From JAVKFF01 sp040226215 (GTDB lineage: Bacteria; Pseudomonadota; Alphaproteobacteria; DSM-16000; Inquilinaceae), in contig JAVKFF010000049.1 in assembly GCA_040226215.1 (NCBI GenBank), positions 1-30,755 of the forward strand: 30,755 nucleotides of DNA. The letters are read 5' to 3'. Positions within the stretch are counted from its first letter, which is position 1; the number at the start of each line of letters is the position of its first letter. Positions 7,756 to 15,572 of the stretch are shown piece by piece. The notes under the pieces were generated by a model. It was not told the origin of the DNA. It was given only the letters and a program-made list of their open reading frames with translations, and ran no database searches. The position numbers and the translations under genes are program-made.

Positions 7756-8428
7756 TGACACGCTTGCGAACGCAATCGCTGTTCGAGCGATGGCGATAGG
7801 GACGCAAATATTATACCGCCTGGCCAGTTTACCGTGAGATCGAACGATATCGACACATGGGTAGAATCGGGTTCGCGTCATCCCACCAACAGTCAGATCC
7901 GGCTAGCGAAGAAGGATATTGTGAGTTGGGAAGAATGTCATTGGCAGGCGCAAATCCCTTTCGACACTGTGGTCTGCCGCCCGGCAGTTTGACGCTTACA
8001 AAGTGATTCGAGCGTGTTTATCGCGCTTCTTCCTGCGTGGTGATAGCGGTTGGGCGGCTGAACTGGACGTGAGAGCGCGACGTTTCACCGACACGTCGAC
8101 GTGTTCGGTGGGGGAATCTGGAGAGGTCTCAGTCTACGATTTTGGAGCCCGCATAGGGAGCTTCAAGGTGGCGTGACCACCGTGATGAGAGTTCCGACAG
8201 GCAGAATCTACAATGCATTGACCGCCGTAGCGCCAACCCGGTAGATGTAGTCATAATTCGTAGAGCTGGCATAAGTTCTGATAACCAACACACACACACA
8301 CACTAGTAACGATGCTCAGATTGGCGTCTATGCCGTTTGATGGGCGACGATATCGCCTCGCATGCTCCCAGAATTAAAAACGTTGGGGCTGTTTCCTTGC
8401 GTGTATCCAACCCGCAGCAAGTAAGATA
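7756..8428. other. Non-coding stretch of 673 bases between gntR and the amidase
   Basis: No frame here has coding character; short minus-strand frames mirror the end of gntR. A weak 6-bp hairpin (ATCGCT-N5-AGCGAT, 7775-7791) just after gntR lacks a T-run. An (AC)8 dinucleotide run lies at 8288-8303. A long near-palindrome lies at 8086-8110 and is listed separately. Base composition falls towards the amidase, so this may be an insertion boundary. Confidence 0.6.
8086..8110. repeat. 25-base near-perfect palindrome
   Basis: The centre ACACGTCGACGTGT (8091-8104) is a perfect 14-base palindrome. Its flanks (caccg / cggtg) extend the symmetry over 25 bases with a single bulged base. It could be an operator for a dimeric regulator or a recombination-site remnant. 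It is too far from either gene to assign, and it lacks a loop and T-run, so it is not a typical terminator. Confidence 0.55.
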
Positions 8429-10018
8429 ATGAATTCGGATCTCCGAAATAATTCATCAATAGGGCGCGTGATGCTTGAAGATTCCGCTGATTCAAGTGGC
8501 AGAACTCCAAAATCTCCTCGTTCTAGGCCGCGTGGGGTTTCGGATGGACGGCCGCGAATGGGGGTTATCAGTTGTCTTGAGTCGCTCGCCCGTTTACATG
8601 CCAAGGATGCGGGCGTTTCGGAAGTGAAGTCGGAGAAGCCAATCTTAACTGCTCGTAATGAAACAAAACATGAAGAAAACATTGTCGATCGAGTGAATAA
8701 TGCGGTGCGTCGATCCCATGCGGAACAGCAGAGAATTAACGCATTTATTAGTATCCGTGATGACAAAGCACTTGATGCTGCTGAAATAATTTTAAAGGAA
8801 ACCCCAATTCCTAGCGGAAGCAGCGCAACTTATCGTCCTTTGTCCGGGCTGTTGATGGCAAGAAAAGATATGTTTTTTAGACAGAGAGAAATTTCGACAT
8901 GTGGTTCATCTATACTTTCTGACTTTATACCCAATGAGACGTCAACAGTATTGAGTCGATTGGACTTAGGGGGTGCTATTGACCTTGGTACGCTCAACAT
9001 GAGCGAGTTCGCTCTCGGACCCGTTGGGCAGAATGTTCATTATGGTCAATGCTTCAATCCGCATGATCCCACCCGAATAAGCGGTGGATCGTCCAGCGGC
9101 TCGGCAGCGTCTGTCGCCGCTGGATTGGTCAGTGCGGCCCTCGGATCCGATACGGCGGGATCGGTTCGTCTACCGGCCTCGATGTGCGGCGTGGTCGGTA
9201 TCAAGACAACGCTGGGTCGCATCAGCCGATACGGAATTATGCCCCTGTCCGAATCACTTGATACTGTCGGGGTAATTGCGGACTCGGTTGAGTCTTGTAA
9301 AAAAGTTTTCAGGATTATTGACGGCCCTGATGCGCATGACCCATCCACGTCCAGAAATGAATGGAGAAGATATGGCTGGATGCCCTCATTTAATGGTCTG
9401 GAAGGATGGACAATTGGACTTCCGGCCGTTTATTACTTGGAAGGAATGGATAGCGCCGTCGCCCTGGCAATCGACGAAACGATCGGTCAGATGCGTAAAG
9501 CAGGTGCTAGCTTCGTCGATGTCGATCTACCCGATCACGAGCCAATCGCAGAACATGTCAACCTCATGTTGGCTGTTGAAGCGGCATCCCTTCATCAATC
9601 GTGGTTAAGGGGGCGTGGCCAAGACTATGGTCGAGCAGTACGTGAACGTATCGAGACTGGGCTTCAGACCAGCGCTGTAGACTATTTGCGTATCTGCGAT
9701 GAGCGTGCGCAGCGGGTAGTTGGTCTTACCTCACATATCTATTCGCATTGCGATTTGCTGCTTTCCCCGGTGGTAGACATACCTGTTCCTAGAGTCAGCG
9801 ATTATGATGTCTCGGGTGGTGAAACTGCGATGAAGAATGTGCGCCGGCTCAACCGAAAAACTCGCACCATCAACTATCTGGGCCTACCAGCCATCACGAT
9901 GCCTGCCGGTAGAGACCGCAACAACATGCCAATCGGCATTCAGTTCATAGCCCCCCCGTTCTGTGAGGAACGCTTGTTTAGTGTTGCCGAATTCATCGAG
10001 AGGGACAACGCAGGCTGA
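8429..10018 (+). CDS. Amidase signature family hydrolase (GatA-like)
   Basis: The 529-residue protein carries the Ser-cisSer-Lys catalytic pattern of amidase-signature enzymes: the lysine in GLLMARKDMFF, the cis-serine in GGSSSGSAASV, and the nucleophile region GSDTAGSVRLPAS. It should hydrolyse a carboxamide or related C-N bond in the cytoplasm. No GatB or GatC partner is near, so a catabolic role is more likely than tRNA amidation. The first 60 or so residues are polar, low in family likeness and rich in Ser and Arg, so the ATG at 8429 may be too early; ATG 8558 (MGVISCLESLARL) is an alternative. The coding sequence is clearly more AT-rich than its neighbours, which suggests separate acquisition. 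Confidence 0.9.
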   Translation: MNSDLRNNSSIGRVMLEDSADSSGRTPKSPRSRPRGVSDGRPRMGVISCLESLARLHAKDAGVSEVKSEKPILTARNETKHEENIVDRVNNAVRRSHAEQQRINAFISIRDDKALDAAEIILKETPIPSGSSATYRPLSGLLMARKDMFFRQREISTCGSSILSDFIPNETSTVLSRLDLGGAIDLGTLNMSEFALGPVGQNVHYGQCFNPHDPTRISGGSSSGSAASVAAGLVSAALGSDTAGSVRLPASMCGVVGIKTTLGRISRYGIMPLSESLDTVGVIADSVESCKKVFRIIDGPDAHDPSTSRNEWRRYGWMPSFNGLEGWTIGLPAVYYLEGMDSAVALAIDETIGQMRKAGASFVDVDLPDHEPIAEHVNLMLAVEAASLHQSWLRGRGQDYGRAVRERIETGLQTSAVDYLRICDERAQRVVGLTSHIYSHCDLLLSPVVDIPVPRVSDYDVSGGETAMKNVRRLNRKTRTINYLGLPAITMPAGRDRNNMPIGIQFIAPPFCEERLFSVAEFIERDNAG

Positions 10019-10392
10019 GGAAGTGGCCACACATAGTCAGTAATTTGGTAACGAATTAAACAGTTTAACCTCATATAAGCGGCAACGATGTACTACAATA
10101 TTATTTTCATCTTTAATAGTACTTGGTGAATTGCAATAGTTTTTCTCTTCATTCTGCGGTCAAGAATTGTGTTTGGGTCGGACTCAAAAGGGTCTTCTCC
10201 GCTCGGGATTTGTTTTGTCAGATTGCCGATTACGGACTCAACTCTGATTCTCCGCATGGGATCAAACATCGAGTCAAGGTGGACCGACAGTCTGTGTGTC
10301 ATTCGTCTTAGACTTCCATATGTCGATCAACTTGAAATAACCAGTCGTGGAATACAAATCTCAACGAAGAAGGAATAACCGTTCATTTTCAG
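10019..10392. other. AT-rich intergenic stretch between the amidase and tctA
   Basis: These 374 bases separate two convergent genes. A 69-residue minus-strand frame (10093-10302) and small plus-strand frames exist, but none has a ribosome site or a recognisable family. No clear terminator is seen. The low GC matches the amidase, so the low-GC segment appears to continue to about 10390. Confidence 0.5.
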
Positions 10393-11904
10393 CTATGCTA
10401 CCGCCCGCGACCGCGTGAAGATTAGACGCCCAACTAGTAGAACGATGATCACTAGTGTGAGGGTCGTGAATACCGCACTGACCGGACGCTCGTAAAAGAT
10501 GTCTAGCGAGCCACGGGATAGAATCATCGAACGGCGAAAATGAAGCTCGGTCAAAGGTCCAAGGATAAAGCCGAGCAGGAGCGGCGCAGCCTCCAACTTC
10601 AAGCGCACGAAGACCAGACCGAAGAGCCCTAGGATGGCGACCATGAACACGTCGAGCAGGCTGAATTTCACGCTGTAGACGCCAAGACATACAAGCAGAA
10701 TGACTGCCGGATAAAGCAACCGGTAAGGAATTCGAAGAAGGCTGACCCAGATGGCTACAAGTGGAATGTTTAGGATCAGCAGAACAAGGTTGCCGACCCA
10801 CATGCTAGCAACCAAGCCCCAGAAAAGGTCGTGGTTTGTGGTCATCACCTCTGGACCTGGCGAGATGCCATGAATCAAGAGCGCGCCCAGCATCAGCGCC
10901 ATGATTGCGTCGCCCGGCACGCCGAGCGTTAGAGTCGGGATGAAGGCAGTTTGAGCCGCGGCGTTGTTGGCTGCTTCTGGCGCCGCAACGCCTTCCATCG
11001 CCCCCTTGCCGAACCGCTCTGGCTCTTTGCTGATGCGTCGCTCGGTGGCATAAGAGAGGAACGCGGCGAGCGTCGACCCCGCCCCTGGAAGCACCCCCAA
11101 TATCGAGCCTATTCCGGTGCCGCGCAGGATAGGCCATTTGCTCCGCGAAAGATCGTCACGGCTAGGCGCCATGGAGCGAAGGGTGACGTGCTGCACCTTT
11201 TCATTCGCTTCCAAGCCTGATAGGCGCGCGCTCAATCGGCCACAGACCTCAGCGACACCGAACACGCCCATGGCGATGATCACGAGGTTCACGCCATCGG
11301 CCAATTGCAGCATACCGAAGCTAAACCGTTGTATCCCGCTGTTAACATCCATACCGATCAGTCCAACCAGGACTCCCAGAAGGACCATGCCGAATGAACG
11401 AATGAAGCTTCCGCCGGAAACCGCCGCTGACATGACTAGGGCGAAGGACATGAGCGCGAAATACTCTGGCGAGCCAAATTCCATGGCCACTTCAGCGAGC
11501 AACGGTGCAAATGCTGCCAGAATGATGATCGAGATTGTGCCACCGACAAACGAGGCGATAGTCGTCATTAGCAGCGCCGGCCCAGCACGCCCTTGCCGTG
11601 CGAGCGGATACCCATCAAGGCATGTGACGGCGGAAGGCGCGGAACCAGGCAGGTTAACAAGAATGGATGCGGTCGACCCACCATACATTGCGCCGTAATA
11701 GATCCCTGCCAGCATGATCAGCGAAGCGATCGGATCGAGCGAGAATGTGATGGGCAGCAGTAGCGAGATCGTCGCCAACGGACCAATTCCAGGTAACACG
11801 CCGATCGCCATGCCGACGGAGACGCCGAGCACACAATAAAGAAAGTTTTCAGCCGAGAGGACGACTTGAAAGCCGAAGGCGAGATTGCCGAATAAAGCTT
11901 CCAT
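10393..11904 (-). CDS. tctA: Tripartite tricarboxylate transporter large permease (TctA family)
   Basis: The 503-residue membrane protein has about twelve hydrophobic segments and the length typical of TctA. Family blocks include GVLPGIGPLATISLLLP, AGIYYGAMYGGSTASILVNLPG near residues 65-90, and a repeat-related GVLPGAGSTLAAFLSYATERR around residue 270. It forms the transport channel of a binding-protein-dependent, ion-driven importer for tri- or dicarboxylate-like acids. ATG 11904 has AAAGGA nine bases upstream. It is the last gene of the minus operon GntR-dehydrogenase-tctB-tctA. Its binding protein TctC is encoded in the divergent operon. Confidence 0.95.
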   Translation of the reverse strand: MEALFGNLAFGFQVVLSAENFLYCVLGVSVGMAIGVLPGIGPLATISLLLPITFSLDPIASLIMLAGIYYGAMYGGSTASILVNLPGSAPSAVTCLDGYPLARQGRAGPALLMTTIASFVGGTISIIILAAFAPLLAEVAMEFGSPEYFALMSFALVMSAAVSGGSFIRSFGMVLLGVLVGLIGMDVNSGIQRFSFGMLQLADGVNLVIIAMGVFGVAEVCGRLSARLSGLEANEKVQHVTLRSMAPSRDDLSRSKWPILRGTGIGSILGVLPGAGSTLAAFLSYATERRISKEPERFGKGAMEGVAAPEAANNAAAQTAFIPTLTLGVPGDAIMALMLGALLIHGISPGPEVMTTNHDLFWGLVASMWVGNLVLLILNIPLVAIWVSLLRIPYRLLYPAVILLVCLGVYSVKFSLLDVFMVAILGLFGLVFVRLKLEAAPLLLGFILGPLTELHFRRSMILSRGSLDIFYERPVSAVFTTLTLVIIVLLVGRLIFTRSRAVA

Positions 11905-11957
11905 GAATAGTGTCCTTTGCTGGTCTGCCGTGCCTGATCACGCGTGGGGCCGGTTTC

Positions 11958-12410
11958 TTAGAATGCTGGCAGCAGGCGAATTGGCAGCGCTAGGCCGACG
12001 ACAAAGATCGCATAACATGTCAATGCCAAGCCAATCGCGAGAATGGGCTCTTCGATCCTGATTGGCCCCCGCTCCGCACGGCGGGCGATCATCACCGTAA
12101 TCAGCGAGGCCGCGACAAGTCCGAGCGGCGCGATGGTCAAACCGAAAGCCGGGATCGCGATGACTGGCAGCAGAGCTCGCCAGCGTATCGCTTGCGGCGG
12201 CGTGCCGGGCTGGCGAAGTGCGATGACCAAATTGCCTATCCCCACTATGGCGAGCAATATGGCGACTACGCCGGGAAAAAAGCCTGGCCCAATTCGTTGC
12301 ATGGTGCCGAACCCATAGGTCAGGGCAGGGACCAGGAATACCAGCGCAAGGGCGATAAACAACAACCCGATAAGCGCATCTATGCTTCCAAGTCGAGCCG
12401 CTACGCGCAT
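11958..12410 (-). CDS. tctB: Tripartite tricarboxylate transporter small permease (TctB family)
   Basis: The 150-residue protein has four hydrophobic segments and the conserved MQRIGPGFFPG motif after the first one, both typical of TctB. It pairs with TctA in the inner membrane. It begins at ATG 12410, 33 bases after the dehydrogenase gene, and ends 53 bases before tctA, consistent with one transcript. Confidence 0.92.
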   Translation of the reverse strand: MRVAARLGSIDALIGLLFIALALVFLVPALTYGFGTMQRIGPGFFPGVVAILLAIVGIGNLVIALRQPGTPPQAIRWRALLPVIAIPAFGLTIAPLGLVAASLITVMIARRAERGPIRIEEPILAIGLALTCYAIFVVGLALPIRLLPAF

Positions 12411-12443
12411 GTCACGGTCCTCAGAATCAAGCCATGCCCCAGG

Positions 12444-13445
12444 TCAATAACCTAGCTCCGGGTCACAGAGGTTGGCGAGGTCCTTACCTGTCAGCCAATG
12501 TTCCAGATTATCCGCGAAGACCATTGCCGCGTGGAATTGCCAGTTCTCCAACTCGCCCGAGGCATGGGGCGTCACGATAACGTTTGGCGCATCCCAAATT
12601 GGGTCATCCTCGGAGAGCGGCTCATTTGCGAAGACGTCGATCGTGGCGCCGTTGAGTTGGCCTTCGCGAATACGTTCGATCATCGCTCCTTCGTTGACGA
12701 TATTGCCTCGAGCGAGATTGATGAGATGGGCGCCGTGCTTGATTTTTCGCAACCTTTCGGCATCGAATAGCCCGCGAGTTTCATCCGTCAGCGGGGTTAT
12801 CAGCAGTACGAAATCAGCTTCGCCCAAGGCATCATCGAGACGGTCCATGGTGTAAGTGATGTCGGCTTCGGAGACTGGGTCGGGATGACGGCGAACCCCA
12901 ACGACGCGCATGCCCAGCTGTTTCAATTGCCGCGCGATGCCGCGCCCTACCTTGCCAATTCCGACGATGACGGCAGTCTTGCCGCGAACGGAATCCACGG
13001 GATAAAGCCGCCATTCGTGCCGGCGTTGCTGGTCGAGGTAGGTTGGGACCCGAAGCGATTGATTGAGGATCGCCCAGACCGCGTACTGAGCCATTATATC
13101 AACATGCAGACCGGAGGAGTTGGTGACCATCATCCGTTCTGCGTTCCAGGGCGGCAGATGCTCGATACCCGCGCCGGTGGCGTGAAGCCAAGCAATGCTT
13201 GGGTGGTTCAGCAGCAACTCTCTTGGGAAGGGGCCTTTGTTGCCCATCCGGAAGCTGAGGACGCAATCGGGTTGAACCTCGTCCAGCGTCTCTGACAGGC
13301 CGTCGAAACCATCCTTCACGACGAAATTGATATTGGGAAATCGCTGCTTCAGCTCCCGAAGGTACGGCTCGTAATTGTCGTGATTGATGAGGACGGTCAG
13401 GTCCTCTGGTCGTTTGGGGCAGGGAATTTGTTGAGGAGTAGTCAT
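12444..13445 (-). CDS. D-isomer-specific 2-hydroxyacid dehydrogenase, NAD(P)-dependent
   Basis: The 333-residue protein has the GHRPR/D-lactate dehydrogenase-type fold. The Rossmann motif VGIGKVGRGIA is near residue 160. The catalytic triad is visible as the arginine of NLARGN (about 244), the glutamate of FANEPL (about 273) and the histidine of VTPHASG (about 293). It interconverts a 2-keto acid and a D-2-hydroxy acid. The arginines after the second beta strand (GVRRHP) hint at NADP(H), which is inference. The start at 13445 overlaps the GntR stop by four bases (ATGA). In this operon it may process a keto- or hydroxy-acid released from the imported substrate. Confidence 0.93.
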   Translation of the reverse strand: MTTPQQIPCPKRPEDLTVLINHDNYEPYLRELKQRFPNINFVVKDGFDGLSETLDEVQPDCVLSFRMGNKGPFPRELLLNHPSIAWLHATGAGIEHLPPWNAERMMVTNSSGLHVDIMAQYAVWAILNQSLRVPTYLDQQRRHEWRLYPVDSVRGKTAVIVGIGKVGRGIARQLKQLGMRVVGVRRHPDPVSEADITYTMDRLDDALGEADFVLLITPLTDETRGLFDAERLRKIKHGAHLINLARGNIVNEGAMIERIREGQLNGATIDVFANEPLSEDDPIWDAPNVIVTPHASGELENWQFHAAMVFADNLEHWLTGKDLANLCDPELGY

Positions 13446-14200
13446 GCGCTCCCTTTCATAGGAATCTGCGGCGAGCCAGTTGGTAGCGGCGGGCTGACTG
13501 TGTTGAGGGAGTCATTTAGCTTGAGGTTCGCCACCAAGCGTTGGCCCGTCGCGATGCAATGAGCCTCGCAGAGCTTGGCAACCCGCTTCGCGTCGCCCTC
13601 GGCGTAGGCGTCGAAGATCTGGCGATGCTCCTTTGCCGAAGGCGCTAAATCTTCGCTGAGCGCCACACTCATGCGGGTATAGCGCTCACCGGCGCCGCGC
13701 GCGACACGCACGGCACGGGCTAGGTGTGGCCGGTTATCCGGCGTGGAGAGCATGCCGTGGAACTGCCCGTTCAGCTCGGCAAACTGCTCGGCACTCATCG
13801 TGCGTTCGTTTAGTGCGTCCTCCATCTCCTCAAGGATTCGGCGCAATTCAACTACGTCCTCCTCAGTGCGTCGCATGGTCGCCAGCATTCCCGCGCGCGC
13901 TTCCAACACCGCACGGAGTTCAAAGATGTCGATCACTTCGCTGCGCCTGACTGATGCGACGACGAAGCCGCGACGCGGTCGCGATAGCACGAGGCCTTCC
14001 GCTTCCAAGCGTCGCAACGCTTCGCGGACCGGTAGCCGACTAATTCCAAGTTGGCTGGCGATGCGCTCCTGCGTGAGGACGGTATCGGGCGTCACGCGCC
14101 CGCTGATGATGGCCTCGCGCAGTTCTCGGTAGGCCAATTCAGGAAGGCTTTGCGCCCTGCTTGGATCAATCGTTGAGAGCGTGATGGCGGCGTTCGGCAT
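13442..14200 (-). CDS. GntR-family transcriptional regulator, FCD subfamily
   Basis: The 252-residue protein has an N-terminal winged helix (VLTQERIASQLGISRLPVREALRRLEAEGLV) and a C-terminal FCD domain with the histidine pattern LNGQFHGML, KEHRQIFDAY and CEAHCIATG. It is first in its operon and overlaps the dehydrogenase gene. ATG 14200 has no clear ribosome site, and the predicted promoter would give a short leader of about 25 bases. An AATTG-GATA-CAATT inverted repeat lies 15 bases upstream at its own predicted transcription start, so autorepression and control of the divergent M20 operon are likely. Confidence 0.93.
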   Translation of the reverse strand: MPNAAITLSTIDPSRAQSLPELAYRELREAIISGRVTPDTVLTQERIASQLGISRLPVREALRRLEAEGLVLSRPRRGFVVASVRRSEVIDIFELRAVLEARAGMLATMRRTEEDVVELRRILEEMEDALNERTMSAEQFAELNGQFHGMLSTPDNRPHLARAVRVARGAGERYTRMSVALSEDLAPSAKEHRQIFDAYAEGDAKRVAKLCEAHCIATGQRLVANLKLNDSLNTVSPPLPTGSPQIPMKGSA

Positions 14201-14209
14201 TTTTTTCGT

Positions 14210-14258
14210 TTGGCAATTGGATACAATTTACAGTATAACCCAGGCCAGCGGCGGTCAA
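14210..14258. promoter_or_regulatory. Overlapping divergent promoters with embedded GntR operator
   Basis: Rightward boxes are TTGGCA (14210-14215) and TATAAC (14234-14239), 18 bases apart. Leftward boxes, read on the minus strand, are TTGACC (14258-14253) and TATACT (14237-14232), 15 bases apart. The inverted repeat AATTG-GATA-CAATT (14215-14228) sits between the rightward boxes and over the expected leftward start point. Binding there would block both promoters. The layout is seen directly; the function is inferred. Confidence 0.65.
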
Positions 14259-14306
14259 GCACGCATCTGCTTCCGCATGCGACGATCTTCACAGCCAGGA
14301 TGGGTC

Positions 14307-15569
14307 ATGACTGAATTTGCCGTGGACGGACCGAAACGAGCGCTTCTTGAAGCGATCGACCGGGACCGCGAGGCGATCATCAAATTCGTGAGTGAGTTCG
14401 TTAGATGCCGTACGCCCAACCCACCTGGGGTGACGACCGAGGCGGCGGATTTTGTTCGCTCATTCCTTGAGCAGGAGGGATTGGCGTGCCGCGAGATCGC
14501 ACCGCAAGCGGATCGACCCAATTTCGTTGCTACTCTCGACTTGGGACCGGGCGACAAGCACCTCGTACTCAATGGCCATATTGACGTCTTTCCGGTTGAG
14601 GACGAAGCACGCTGGACGGTTGACCCATGGGGTGGTGAGGTTCGGGACGGTCGCATTAATGGTCGGGGAGCTGCCGACATGAAGTGCGGCACCGCGGCTT
14701 CGATCTGGACATATCGGTATCTCTCGGGTGTCGCTGAGCAGCTTTGCGGCCGCCTTACCCTGACCGTCGTCTCGGAAGAAGAGAACTTCGGACCGGACGG
14801 CATGCGCCACCTAATGGATCGGTACACCGACGACGTGCTCGGCACGTGTTGCCTAAATGGAGAGCCGAGTTCTCCGCATACCGTGCGCTTTGGCGAAAAG
14901 GCGCCGCTTTGGTTGAAGTTCTTCGTCAAGACACGAGGTGGCCACGGCGCTTTTGTTCACACCAGCGATAATGCTGGCCTGGTGGCGTTGGACATCATCT
15001 CCGAACTGCGTCAGATCCCCGAGATGCCGTTTCAGGAACCGGCTGCCTTGGCAGCGGTGCTGGACCAATCGTCGGAGGCAATAGACCGCGCCTACGGCGA
15101 TGGCGCGTCGCGTGTCATCCGCCAACCTAGCTTCAATCTCGGTACGATCAGGGCTGGCGTTAAGGTGAACATGATCGCGGCCGAATGTGAATTCGAGGCC
15201 GATTTCCGAATACCTAATGGGATTACGTCCGGCGACGTGTTGCAGAGGGTGGATGCGATCATGGAACGCTTCCCTCAAGCTCAATATGAGGTCTTGAACC
15301 GCAATGAGCCGAATTGGTGCGAGCCGGACCACGAGATGATCCGTCACGTCCAGGAAAACGCCGCCCTATTGGGCCGTGAGCCACCCGCTCGCGTCATCTC
15401 TCCGGGCGCCACCGATGCGCGGCTATGGCGGCTTCGGGGCGTGCCGGCGGTGGTCTACGGTCCTACACCCAATGGCATGGGCAGTGCGGACGAGTATGTC
15501 GAGATCGACGAGTTGATGCATGTCGTGAAATGCCATGTCCTCTCCGCGTTTGACTACTTGAGGCGGTAG
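14307..15569 (+). CDS. M20-family metallo-amidohydrolase (ArgE/DapE-like)
   Basis: The 420-residue cytoplasmic hydrolase is likely to cleave an N-acyl or similar amide bond of a small acid. Metal-site motifs include NGHIDVFPV (H91, D93), GRGAADMKCG and SEEENFGPDG, and the dimerisation loop GGHGAF is present. ATG 14307 is chosen because AGGA lies about nine bases upstream; the open frame reaches 14181 but would cross the promoter. Near the C-terminus many relatives read YGPTPHGMG with a metal-binding histidine, whereas here the block is YGPTPNGMG (N389). The gene is first in the plus operon, three bases before the molybdenum-subunit gene, and probably works with the imported substrate of the TTT system. 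Confidence 0.9.
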   Translation: MTEFAVDGPKRALLEAIDRDREAIIKFVSEFVRCRTPNPPGVTTEAADFVRSFLEQEGLACREIAPQADRPNFVATLDLGPGDKHLVLNGHIDVFPVEDEARWTVDPWGGEVRDGRINGRGAADMKCGTAASIWTYRYLSGVAEQLCGRLTLTVVSEEENFGPDGMRHLMDRYTDDVLGTCCLNGEPSSPHTVRFGEKAPLWLKFFVKTRGGHGAFVHTSDNAGLVALDIISELRQIPEMPFQEPAALAAVLDQSSEAIDRAYGDGASRVIRQPSFNLGTIRAGVKVNMIAAECEFEADFRIPNGITSGDVLQRVDAIMERFPQAQYEVLNRNEPNWCEPDHEMIRHVQENAALLGREPPARVISPGATDARLWRLRGVPAVVYGPTPNGMGSADEYVEIDELMHVVKCHVLSAFDYLRR

Positions 15570-15572
15570 TCC

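Noticed and set aside
7775..7791. Hairpin after gntR as a terminator
   Set aside because: Only a 6-bp stem and no T-run; too weak to call.
8288..8303. (AC)8 run considered as a functional repeat or CRISPR-like feature
   Set aside because: A short dinucleotide run only; no spacer-repeat pattern exists anywhere in the window.
10093..10302. A 69-codon minus-strand frame in the AT-rich gap
   Set aside because: No ribosome site, no recognised family and no operon context. It is possible but unsupported.
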